36,917 nucleotides of DNA from assembly GCA_029061605.1 (NCBI GenBank), contig JAIDRT010000006.1:1-36917 (forward strand). The letters are read 5' to 3'. Position 1 is the first letter of the stretch; each line of letters starts with the position of its first letter. A program made the position numbers and the translations under genes. Source of the DNA: Clostridia bacterium. Lineage in GTDB: Bacteria; Bacillota; Clostridia; Christensenellales; UBA3700. Under the pieces are notes generated by a model. The model was not told the DNA's origin, searched no databases, and saw only the letters and a list, made by a program, of their open reading frames with translations. Below are positions 15,748 through 24,194 of this stretch, piece by piece.

Positions 15748-16524
15748 ATGAAAGGGAAGAAAAGAATTGTAGTGATGACGTTGATGGCAATTATGCTAAT
15801 AACAACAATGAGTATAGTAAGCGGATGTGTGAATCATCTAGAAGATGAAGTGATTATAGGAGACTTTGTGTGTCAAGTTATGAGTGATAACACAGTGCAT
15901 TTAAAGAATTTATCTGAAGAAGGGAAAAAGAAAAGGTATATAGTAGTGCCGCAAGAGTTGAACGGAATGCGAGTGGATATGTTGGGTTACAGGAATGCAA
16001 TATTTTCGACAGGTAAAAGCAATTGGCAAAGTGAAAATCTGGAGAAAGTGTTTATAGAAGCGGAAGAAATAGATTTTAAATATGGCTTATTTGAAGAGTG
16101 CCCAAATCTAAAGAAAATTATTATTGTGAATAATAAAAATAGAAATCAGTTTTTATTATCTAAATTATCGCAAATTGTGTACTTTGCTTCAAATTTTTAT
16201 ATAGAAATATTAGGTGGAGATCATAGTTTACCTATTGATATACACTCTGGTTCGGTTGCTAATATATCATACTATTTTAATTATAAAGATTCGCCAAATA
16301 ATGGATATTATTGGATAGATGATATAGAAGACGGCGAGTTAATAGACTATATACCTGAAGATCCGAAAAGAGAAGGATATAAATTTGAGGGGTGGTATAA
16401 GGAAGAAGAGTGTAAGAATAAATGGAATTTTGCAGAAGATAGAGTAATAAAAGCGCAGATACACCTAGAAGGAGTAGAAAGATTCATAGAGAATAAATTA
16501 TTTGCCAAATGGGCAAAAGAATAA
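15748..16524 (+). CDS. Surface lipoprotein with InlB-type C-terminal repeat, copy 2
   Basis: A 258-residue paralogue of the 14830 lipoprotein. The signal and first 60 residues differ at few positions (lipid on Cys27, VIIGDFVCQVMSD kept), and the C-terminal InlB-like end is also conserved (DPKREGYKFEGWYKEEEC, ending LFAKWAKE). The middle (about 95-185) has diverged strongly. That pattern, conserved ends with a variable core, is what surface variants under selection often show. I chose the ATG at 15748, which has AAGGAGG seven bases upstream. The frame extends 28 codons further up but that stretch has no signal and overlaps the dispersed repeat. The large LRR protein starts 23 bp downstream. 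Confidence 0.75.
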   Translation: MKGKKRIVVMTLMAIMLITTMSIVSGCVNHLEDEVIIGDFVCQVMSDNTVHLKNLSEEGKKKRYIVVPQELNGMRVDMLGYRNAIFSTGKSNWQSENLEKVFIEAEEIDFKYGLFEECPNLKKIIIVNNKNRNQFLLSKLSQIVYFASNFYIEILGGDHSLPIDIHSGSVANISYYFNYKDSPNNGYYWIDDIEDGELIDYIPEDPKREGYKFEGWYKEEECKNKWNFAEDRVIKAQIHLEGVERFIENKLFAKWAKE

Positions 16525-16547
16525 AACAAATAAGGGAGGAAAATAAG

Positions 16548-19500
16548 ATGCAAAAGACAAAGACTATCAGTTTTGTTTTGGTATTGGTGTTGCTGTTTTC
16601 AATATTATTGACTGCAATACTAATGTGTAATTTTACTAATGCTCAAGCGGAGACGGAGCAGGAGGAAAAATCACTAGCGGAATTATTCAGCAAAACCAAT
16701 ACATACAATTGCAAAGTTGCCGAAGTGACAAATATTGAAGAAAAGGACGTATATAACGTCCAATACGATTTGTCTGCCAGCGGCAAGAATAGTAATCAAG
16801 TAATGGATATTCCGCAGATTACTGTGCTTACTCCAGGACTTAGCAGCAAGGCAAGTGTTTGGAGTAATCAATATGACGGAATAAAAGAACTAAAATTTGA
16901 ATATGACGAGGATTCGTTAATAGAAAAATTAATAGATAAAAGTGACTCTAGTATGTTTAGGGTATTTGTAAATGAGAATAATGAAGTTGATATCTTTCCA
17001 GATTATTCTTTGAATGATATGGATAAAATCTCTAGCATCACAGATATTTCTAAACATATTATCATTATTTTTGATCCAAATAATGCGGATGCTTCAAATG
17101 ATGGAATATATTACGAGTTTAATATTGCTATCGGTAATATAGTTTTACAAGTTAAAGAACTCAACGGCGGAATTTTGCCTAAGTTGAATTTGATAGGACA
17201 CAGCAGAGGCGGACTGACCAATATGCAGTATGCGCTTGACCATCCTGATATGGTAGCGTCGTTGATAAGCATAGGTACTCCGTATTTTTCTTCCAACACA
17301 GCAAATGTATTAGGCGAGATGTTTATGGGTGGACAGACCGATGGGTTGGACGATATCGTAGACCCTAATATTTATATGCAATATTACAATCGTTGGAATG
17401 ACAACTATGACAATCTGTATAAAGAAATAAATGCTGTGGCAATAGGCGGATATTCGTCACTTTCAATGTTGCCTTTAATACTCACTAATGACAAAAGTAA
17501 TGTGATAGAAAGTGTAGCGGGTTTAAATAAAAGCGAACGCGTAGCCGTGGCAGTTTTCCTTGAAGGATTTTTCGCCTACGTCGCGGGAGTTAAGGGACTC
17601 AATATAGAATTGTCGTCTATAAATTCTTTGCTGACAAGAGGACTGAATGCATTGCTACCGCAAAGTAAAATTGTGGACATATTAACTTTAATAAACAGTG
17701 AAATCGGCTTAACATATCACCCTCCGTTTACGGCATATTTCGGGGACTTATTAGTTCCGTTAGATTCTCAACTTGGAATAGAAAACGGCATAGAGTTGTT
17801 AAATATTCACCGTTACAAAGGTTTTAAAAGATATAAGAGATATTTCAACGAATTCAACACCAACTTTGACAAAGTAGCACAGGCTATGCCGCCGGCAGTG
17901 CACAATCTCGAGCCGAGAGACGCGCAAATCATTGAGTGGGTCTGCAACGAAGTCAATATGGGCATTGTCGAAGAGGGATTTAGATATAAGAAAGTCAATG
18001 AAAGCGGAATAGCGATCACAGGGTATTACGGCAGGTATGATTCAACTGAAGTAGTAGTTCCTGCTCAGATTGACGGATTTGACGTTGTTGCAATCTATGA
18101 CAATGCTTTTAACGAAAGTTGGTTTAGAGAAAATATGACAAAGGTGACTTTGCCTAGTAGCGTCATTTCAATAGGCGAAAGCGCATTTGCTGATTGTAGT
18201 GCATTGAAAAACGTTGAGTTGGGTGAAAACTGTTTGCTTGAAAGCATTGGTAAGGGTGCATTCGGCGGTTGCGTAAGTTTGGATCACCTTCCCGATTTAG
18301 GGGCGGTTCAACAAATTGCAGACGGCGCTTTTGCAGGAAGTTCAATAAAGAAAATAGATTTTGCGCAATTTCCGTCGATAAATTCAATAGGAGCAGGCGC
18401 ATTCAGAGAATGCAAAAATCTTGCGAGTTTGACTTTTGGGAGCAACATAACAAGTATTGGCGAATACGCTTTCTTTGGGTGCGAGGATTTGACCAGCGTT
18501 GCTATTCCGCAAGGAATTGCTGAAATAGGTGTAGGCGCTTTTGCAGGCTGTCTTGCTATGACTCATATAAATGTTGATTCTGCCAACAATGTATATAAGT
18601 CAATAAGCGGTGTATTGTATAGCAAAGACGAAAGCGTAATTTATCAGTACCCTGCCGGACAAGCAGGCTATATGTACGTTGTTCCCGACAGTGTAAGAAC
18701 TATTGCCGAATGCGCTTTTGCTTTCAATTCAATGAGAGACATAAGACTTAACAAAGATCTTAAGCAAATAGGTAAATATGCTTTTTATTCCAACAAAAGT
18801 CTGACAGAGATAGTCGTCTATAAAGAGATAAGCAATATAGATTTGTATGCATTTGCAGATTGTACCTCATTGAGAAAAGTGACTTTGTTTAATCCTAACC
18901 CCAACCACCTGTCAGACTGGGCATTTGACAATATCGCTGATGACGCTAAATTTTTTGTAACATATTATGCATTGAGTAAAGACTACGATGTCAACAAGTT
19001 TAATAAATTAGAATATTTTATTGACAGATTTGCTCTAAAAGATTACGTGAAAAATTTGAATCCTATCAAATATAACGCGCACTATTATGATGGGGATAAA
19101 TTAATTGTGACAAGGACGCAATACTATTTGACAAAAGATCTCGCGTATGCCGAGAAAGAAGGCTATGTTTTATCTTGTTGGCATTATAAGGGTACTAAAA
19201 ATTTGTTTAATTCTTCAGATTATGTATTAGATGAAGAAATAGAACTCCAGGCGCAATGGATTACTAAACAATTTAAAATAAAATTTACTCGTATCAATTC
19301 AAGCGGAGGAGTAGAGTTTGGATATTTAAGCATTGTCAATGGCGTGGGAGATATAGTAATGCAGCCTACTATGGTGAAATACGGCGCTAAGGCTAATGAA
19401 AAGATAAAAGAAAAACTTATGGATTGGTATTATAATGAGGGAAGGTATTATGAAGGGAAAGTATTAGAAAAATTTGAGTTCTCTAAAGTATGCGTTGCTG

Positions 19501-21005
19501 GTCCTTCTATAAATCTAGGAGGTTATGGACAAGGTGCTACGCAGGGATATAATAAGATTTTAATTGGCGAAAGTTTTAAGCCGGAAGATAATTATGACTA
19601 TTCTGCGGTATATGCTTTTGTAGAATCTTTGATCGAAGAAGGCGTAAGAGACTTTGGTGATGCAGACGAGATATGGATAGATCCTCAATTTAGAACAAAA
19701 AAAGTAACGTTTAATTTTAATCCTAACGGAGGGGAGTTTGATGGCGATCGCAGAGTCAGCAAAGACTTCGGTATGTCTTTTAGTATGGCAGTTCCAGAAA
19801 TGTGGGGATATAGTTTTTTAGGTTGGAATATAGAGAGCATTTTAGCAGTGTCAGACAAATATGATACTTCTAAATTACCCAACTTTACGTCTTCAAACAA
19901 TAGTTATATAGGAAAAATATATAATTTTGCAACTGTGCCGGATTTGATATATAAAATTCCTTTTGACTATTCAGTAAATCTAGTGGCGCAGTGGAAATAT
20001 GAGACTATTGACGCTTATGCAATGTCGGGCAGTGAAATTAATGGTGGAAATACCAAGTGGATCGACTTTTCTCGATATCAAGGATTGACAAACGTTTACA
20101 AAACTTTTAAAGTCGCAAATACCGTGAGTAAATTGTATGTTAAGAATATGGCTCTTTTGGAAAATGTTAATTTCAAGATATTGGGAGATTGTACTTTGAT
20201 TTTTGAAAATTGCTTGTTTAAAGCGCCTAATGGCGAGTGCGGCGTTGACGCAACAGGAAAAAATTTAAAACTAGTAGGACTGGGTCAAAATATCATTTTG
20301 GGCGGGGACAAAGTCGACTTTTTAAAATCAGCGATGTCAACTTATTGCGCTGGTATTATTGCCAATTCTCTAACAATTGAGGGACCGTGTAATGAAAATG
20401 ATTATCTGATCATTACTGGGGGTAATGGTTATAATTCTCAGTCCGCCGGAGTAGACGGAAGTATAGGCGGCGTTGGTATCAAAGTTAATGACTTGATTGT
20501 TGTGTCAGGCAAGGTTAAGGTTTTTGGAGGCAAAGGGGGAACCGGAGCAAAAGGCGCAGACGCTGCTTCAACATCTTCAGGCGTCGGATATGTCGGAGGT
20601 AAAGGCGGCAATGGAGGCAAAGGAGGAGTTGGATTGAATGTATTTAGCAGTTGTACTGTGGGGAATAATGTTGACTTTGAAATCAAAGGCGGAGACGGCG
20701 GTCAAGGCGGCGAAGGTGGAAAGGGAGGCAAAGGCGCAGACGGTAAGTTTGCTAATCCCGCAAAGCAAGGCGGTCAAGGCGGAGCCGGAGGCAATGGCGG
20801 AGACGGCGGAGCCGCTGTGGAAAAGCGGCCTATAGTAAATATTGATGAAGATATGATAAGTATTTACGGCGGAGATGGAGGTATGGGCGGAACAGGCGGT
20901 CAAGGCGGAGACGGCGGTAAAAAATATTTGACAAATAATCACGCCGCTCAAGGTGCGTCTGGACAGAAAGGAAATAGAGGAAGTTATGGCGAATACTACA
21001 TTTAG
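16548..21005 (+). CDS. Giant secreted protein: lipase-like, BspA LRR, InlB repeats, poly-glycine tail
   Basis: A 1485-residue protein. Residues 1-34 are a Sec signal (cut after NAQA). Residues 60-430 contain an alpha/beta-hydrolase: LNLIGHSRGGLTNMQYAL gives nucleophile Ser219, and GDLLVPLDSQ (Asp400) and IHRY (His421) are candidates for the rest of the triad, as in lipases and acyltransferases. Residues 487-805 are BspA-type leucine-rich repeats (ISIGESAFADCSALKNVEL, SIGEYAFFGCEDLTSVAIP and more). Two InlB-like repeats follow (about 845-905 and 1050-1160, with GYSFLGWNIES and LVAQW). Residues 1295-1480 are Gly-rich in GGxGGxGG blocks (GGKGGNGGKGG, GGDGGQGGEGGKGGKG), ending in GSYGEYYI. No LPXTG motif or other anchor is visible. 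It is downstream of the two lipoproteins. AAGGGAGGA at 16532-16540 supports the ATG at 16548 over an earlier frame start. Confidence 0.85.
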   Translation: MQKTKTISFVLVLVLLFSILLTAILMCNFTNAQAETEQEEKSLAELFSKTNTYNCKVAEVTNIEEKDVYNVQYDLSASGKNSNQVMDIPQITVLTPGLSSKASVWSNQYDGIKELKFEYDEDSLIEKLIDKSDSSMFRVFVNENNEVDIFPDYSLNDMDKISSITDISKHIIIIFDPNNADASNDGIYYEFNIAIGNIVLQVKELNGGILPKLNLIGHSRGGLTNMQYALDHPDMVASLISIGTPYFSSNTANVLGEMFMGGQTDGLDDIVDPNIYMQYYNRWNDNYDNLYKEINAVAIGGYSSLSMLPLILTNDKSNVIESVAGLNKSERVAVAVFLEGFFAYVAGVKGLNIELSSINSLLTRGLNALLPQSKIVDILTLINSEIGLTYHPPFTAYFGDLLVPLDSQLGIENGIELLNIHRYKGFKRYKRYFNEFNTNFDKVAQAMPPAVHNLEPRDAQIIEWVCNEVNMGIVEEGFRYKKVNESGIAITGYYGRYDSTEVVVPAQIDGFDVVAIYDNAFNESWFRENMTKVTLPSSVISIGESAFADCSALKNVELGENCLLESIGKGAFGGCVSLDHLPDLGAVQQIADGAFAGSSIKKIDFAQFPSINSIGAGAFRECKNLASLTFGSNITSIGEYAFFGCEDLTSVAIPQGIAEIGVGAFAGCLAMTHINVDSANNVYKSISGVLYSKDESVIYQYPAGQAGYMYVVPDSVRTIAECAFAFNSMRDIRLNKDLKQIGKYAFYSNKSLTEIVVYKEISNIDLYAFADCTSLRKVTLFNPNPNHLSDWAFDNIADDAKFFVTYYALSKDYDVNKFNKLEYFIDRFALKDYVKNLNPIKYNAHYYDGDKLIVTRTQYYLTKDLAYAEKEGYVLSCWHYKGTKNLFNSSDYVLDEEIELQAQWITKQFKIKFTRINSSGGVEFGYLSIVNGVGDIVMQPTMVKYGAKANEKIKEKLMDWYYNEGRYYEGKVLEKFEFSKVCVAGPSINLGGYGQGATQGYNKILIGESFKPEDNYDYSAVYAFVESLIEEGVRDFGDADEIWIDPQFRTKKVTFNFNPNGGEFDGDRRVSKDFGMSFSMAVPEMWGYSFLGWNIESILAVSDKYDTSKLPNFTSSNNSYIGKIYNFATVPDLIYKIPFDYSVNLVAQWKYETIDAYAMSGSEINGGNTKWIDFSRYQGLTNVYKTFKVANTVSKLYVKNMALLENVNFKILGDCTLIFENCLFKAPNGECGVDATGKNLKLVGLGQNIILGGDKVDFLKSAMSTYCAGIIANSLTIEGPCNENDYLIITGGNGYNSQSAGVDGSIGGVGIKVNDLIVVSGKVKVFGGKGGTGAKGADAASTSSGVGYVGGKGGNGGKGGVGLNVFSSCTVGNNVDFEIKGGDGGQGGEGGKGGKGADGKFANPAKQGGQGGAGGNGGDGGAAVEKRPIVNIDEDMISIYGGDGGMGGTGGQGGDGGKKYLTNNHAAQGASGQKGNRGSYGEYYI

Positions 21006-21016
21006 AAGTTAATAAG

Positions 21017-21052
21017 ACCGCCGCTTACTTATTTGGTAAGCGGCGGTTTGTT
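21017..21052. terminator. Terminator of the giant protein gene
   Basis: ACCGCCGCTTAC at 21017-21028 pairs perfectly with GTAAGCGGCGGT at 21036-21047 across a 7-nt loop. It is followed by TTTGTTAT. A GC-rich 12-bp stem between two convergent genes suits a terminator, possibly two-way. Confidence 0.85.
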
Positions 21053-21067
21053 ATCTGTTGAATATAA

Positions 21068-21736
21068 TTAGATATGCAGGCGTCTTTTGAGTTCGCCGAG
21101 ATACGAGTCTTTTGCAAAGAAAGACAGAGCAAGCACGTCGACAAAACCTCTTGCCGTGCAGACGTACCAGCCCCAAGTGCAGGTCTTAGTCCAAAGGAAA
21201 GATATACCTATGCAAATTGCTGAGAGTACGAATAATTTTGTCAAAGATATCTCATAGTTGCCTCGTCCGCCTTTGTGGGCTAGTGTAAGGATTTCAAGCA
21301 CCGTTTGCCATACGAGTACGACGATAGGCATACCCAGCGTGAACGCCCAAGGATTTGCGAGTTTTGACGTCCATATATTGATATAGAAGAGCAATGCGAT
21401 CACGCCTATAAAGTTCCAAGTGAGGTGTTTGCGCACGCAAAATCTTTTCATAATAGGTCTGCTTATGCAAAGCCATATCAGGGCAAAGCCGAATATGACG
21501 TGCAGCGACCAAGAGACGGAGTGATTTACCGCAAGGTTGATTGCCACAACTAAAGCCATTGTAAAGATTGAAATAAACATACTTATTTTCAAAAAGAGTT
21601 TTCTTTTTGTTTTTATATTTACTTGCGGATATTCGTATATAGTGAAATTCGTCTCTTCGTGAGCAAACGCTCCGCAGAGAGGACAGTTTGCCAAGTCGTC
21701 GTCGACGTAAACTCCGCATTTGCGACACTGTTTCAT
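21068..21736 (-). CDS. Zinc-ribbon membrane protein, DUF6320-like
   Basis: A 222-residue protein. Residues 4-21 form a CxxC-x14-CxxC zinc ribbon (QCRKCGVYVDDDLANCPLCG). Six hydrophobic segments follow from about residue 45 to 215 (for example SMFISIFTMALVVAINLAV and IVVLVWQTVLEILTLA). This layout matches what I recall as DUF6320, which in Clostridia is commonly next to a condensation-type acetyltransferase, as here: that gene lies 5 bp upstream. The partner probably makes a lipid or ester and this protein may support it at the membrane; that is inference. AGGAGG precedes the ATG. It converges with the giant surface gene. Confidence 0.75.
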   Translation of the reverse strand: MKQCRKCGVYVDDDLANCPLCGAFAHEETNFTIYEYPQVNIKTKRKLFLKISMFISIFTMALVVAINLAVNHSVSWSLHVIFGFALIWLCISRPIMKRFCVRKHLTWNFIGVIALLFYINIWTSKLANPWAFTLGMPIVVLVWQTVLEILTLAHKGGRGNYEISLTKLFVLSAICIGISFLWTKTCTWGWYVCTARGFVDVLALSFFAKDSYLGELKRRLHI

Positions 21737-21740
21737 TGAA

Positions 21741-23015
21741 TTACCTCCTGTTGTTGTTGACGGTCACTTCTATGCCGTGTTCAGTGAGAATCTTGAAGAA
21801 ATCTCTTTCCAAAATCGGGTCTTTGGAAGTGCGGGAGAAAGTCACCACGCTCACGCCGTTATATGACGCGCAAGTCATAGAATTGTTCATATATTTTTGC
21901 GGACCGAGCACAAACTCAAATCTGTCTATATAATCGTACATTTCTTTTGGCGTAACGACGTTGCCTATGTTGCTGAACGTGCAGGACATAAGATTTTCGC
22001 CCACCAGATAGAATGACATATTCATAAAGAGCGTCTTCAAAAATCTCGGAGCAACTTTTATTATTGGATTTTTCTCCAAAGACACGTTGGAATTGATAAA
22101 CTTTTGACAGTAATCCGGCGTGATCTTTTCTTTGAGTTGGCTGTCCAACTCTTTGACTACTTCCTCAAATGTCATCTCTTCGGGGGAAAGGTTGGTGTTG
22201 TAATATCCCGCGAAGTTGCGCAAGGTCTCTGAGCCAAAAATCTTTCTCAGATTTATTGGTACTTGCACCCGGATAGGTTTTTTATGAGCCTTTTTTTCAT
22301 AAAGTTGTCTTTTCAAAAGCGCATAGGCGAGAACTGCCGTTAAATAAGTGTTTACCGTACATCCAAAGGATTTTGCAACGCTGTGGAGTTGTTCAAAAGG
22401 CATACGCCCTTGAGTGACGTTGAGGACGCCTCTTTTTTCTCGCTGACCTTTGATTTGATACGCCGAAGGCTCCTTTCTTGGCAACGTGCCTTTGCTCTTG
22501 TCTATAAAACGAGAGAAAGAGTCCTCGACTTCTTCTGGAGTTGGGTCGTCGTCATAATGCAATATGTCGCCGACGTTTTCTATCTTTGCTCCGCAAAGTT
22601 CGCAATATCTCATTACCAAAGTCTTTAAGAAAGTGATATTTCCGGTGCCGTCGGTGATGGAGTGGAATACTTCTACGGATATTCTGTGAGAATGGTAGAG
22701 CACTCTGAAGACGTAATCTCTTCCAGTAAGTCGCATCATTGCGCAAGGAAAATCTGTCTCTTCCTGTATCTTTGGCTTGTGCTCTACGAATTGGAAGTAA
22801 TACCAAAAGAAGCCTTTTTTCAAAGTCATTCTAAAAGTTGGGAAGCGGTCTATGACGTCATCCAGCGCTTGCTGAAGAATTTCCGGATTGACTTCTTCTT
22901 TCATTACTGCGGACATACGGAATACGGCGTTCCATCTCGAACTTCTTGCCGCGGGATATATTTTTGCGGCGTTGTCGAGTTTAAACCATTCCTTGTCGAA
23001 CATTGCGTTTTTCAT
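21741..23015 (-). CDS. Condensation-domain-type alcohol/lipid acyltransferase
   Basis: A 424-residue protein of the condensation/wax-synthase-like acyltransferase superfamily. ISVEVFHSITDGTGNITFLKTL at about residues 110-131 matches the HHxxxDG motif; here the first His is Phe, while the second His and the Asp-Gly are kept, as in the COG4908 'alcohol acetyltransferase' group. RVQVPINLRKIFGSETLRNFAG and SCTFSNIGNV are further family segments. It should move an acyl group from CoA or a carrier to a hydroxyl or amine. The downstream zinc-ribbon membrane gene begins 5 bp after the stop, so the two are one operon. GGAGA precedes the ATG. Confidence 0.8.
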   Translation of the reverse strand: MKNAMFDKEWFKLDNAAKIYPAARSSRWNAVFRMSAVMKEEVNPEILQQALDDVIDRFPTFRMTLKKGFFWYYFQFVEHKPKIQEETDFPCAMMRLTGRDYVFRVLYHSHRISVEVFHSITDGTGNITFLKTLVMRYCELCGAKIENVGDILHYDDDPTPEEVEDSFSRFIDKSKGTLPRKEPSAYQIKGQREKRGVLNVTQGRMPFEQLHSVAKSFGCTVNTYLTAVLAYALLKRQLYEKKAHKKPIRVQVPINLRKIFGSETLRNFAGYYNTNLSPEEMTFEEVVKELDSQLKEKITPDYCQKFINSNVSLEKNPIIKVAPRFLKTLFMNMSFYLVGENLMSCTFSNIGNVVTPKEMYDYIDRFEFVLGPQKYMNNSMTCASYNGVSVVTFSRTSKDPILERDFFKILTEHGIEVTVNNNRR

Positions 23016-23187
23016 ATCTGGGTCTCCTAACTTAATCTATTATACATTGGTTTTATAAAAAAAGCAATACCGGATCAAACTTTTTAATAAAACGACTGAA
23101 GATACGATAATTTAATTTTCGCTCGGTTATTTTTGAGCGTATATATTTATATTTTTATTTATTTTGGCGGCGTTTTTTATAAAAGTA

Positions 23188-23217
23188 TTGACAAGATTAT
23201 TAAATTTAAAGGATAAT
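23188..23217 (+). promoter_or_regulatory. Sigma-A promoter of the lipoprotein/hexosaminidase unit
   Basis: TTGACA at 23188-23193 and GATAAT at 23212-23217 are 18 bp apart and precede the ATG at 23271 by about 50 bp. A short hairpin CGCTC…GAGCG lies further up, near 23119-23138. Confidence 0.6.
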
Positions 23218-23270
23218 AATAGCAAGTGATTAAATCTTATTGAATCAAATGCTATAAACATAGGTGAAAA

Positions 23271-24158
23271 ATGAAAAAGATAATATGCTTGATAGTTGCG
23301 CTATTGCTTTTATCAACAATTGCGTTTTCAGCAGTAGCGTGCAACGGCGGAGTTGATTTGCAAGCAATGGACAATAATCTTGGCAATTATGAGGGCAAGA
23401 AAGCAGTCGCTGGAATGAGCGCATTCGATATCGTTATGGAAGCGTATGACAATTTTTTGAAAGAGCCCAACTACACAAGAGACGAGTATTTTGCTTTTAC
23501 TTCTTCAGTGGCTAAGCGCAACACTCATCTTATCCGCAAAATAGTTGGCGGCAAAGTATACAATCAAGAGGTCATCTATGGCACAGGATTTGACAAAGGC
23601 ACTTGCGCAAAGAGGTTTTATTATGACGGCGACAGGGCAAGTTATCTGCATAATTCCAGAAAAAGCGATATAAAGTACGACGCGTCAACTGGCGAATTTA
23701 CTGTGAAGAATTGGGGGGAGTTTAGGCCTTTTGACGGTGATCTGCAAAAAGAACTCTACGAACTTAGGGACAAGATCACGACTTATGATATCTATAGCAG
23801 AGATATTCTGTCACCCGCGCACAACGACGGCGTCTATATGACGGACGGAGTATACTACTGCACGATTAAGATCGATTGCAGCGAAAGCAAAATGAAGACT
23901 GTGCAAAGAGCGGCTCTTGACGAGTTTTTAGATATGCTTAGCGCAAAAGAAGAGGGCTTTGAGATAGAAGATACGACGATAGACTTTGCAATTGCAAATA
24001 TAGACGGCAAATATAAATTCCGCGCCTGGAAACGTCACGAAAAATATTCTGGCAAGCACAGTACAGGTATCAAAGTGTCTTGCGAGCAAACTTGCATAAG
24101 TTACTACACTTACGGAGACGCCGTAATCACAAGCGACGATCTTCTTAATTTGGCGTAA
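23271..24158 (+). CDS. Unknown lipoprotein
   Basis: A 295-residue protein with a lipoprotein signal (MKKIICLIVALLLLSTIAFSAVAC, lipid on Cys24). The rest is a mixed alpha/beta hydrophilic chain with no motif I know. Segments such as DRASYLHNSRKSDIKYDASTGEF and VYYCTIKIDCSESKMK suggest a beta-rich fold like some unannotated lipoproteins of Clostridia. It is 36 bp upstream of the GH20 gene with no terminator between, so it probably shares its transcript and may bind a glycan or help the enzyme; that is inference only. Confidence 0.7.
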   Translation: MKKIICLIVALLLLSTIAFSAVACNGGVDLQAMDNNLGNYEGKKAVAGMSAFDIVMEAYDNFLKEPNYTRDEYFAFTSSVAKRNTHLIRKIVGGKVYNQEVIYGTGFDKGTCAKRFYYDGDRASYLHNSRKSDIKYDASTGEFTVKNWGEFRPFDGDLQKELYELRDKITTYDIYSRDILSPAHNDGVYMTDGVYYCTIKIDCSESKMKTVQRAALDEFLDMLSAKEEGFEIEDTTIDFAIANIDGKYKFRAWKRHEKYSGKHSTGIKVSCEQTCISYYTYGDAVITSDDLLNLA

Positions 24159-24194
24159 ATTTAGATAGAACAATAAAATTTCTGGGGAGGAATT

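Noticed and set aside
20438..20951. Pro/Leu- and Ala/Ser-rich minus-strand frames opposite the glycine-rich tail
   Set aside because: They arise from the GGN codons of the giant protein read on the other strand; the plus-strand frame has signal peptide and domains.
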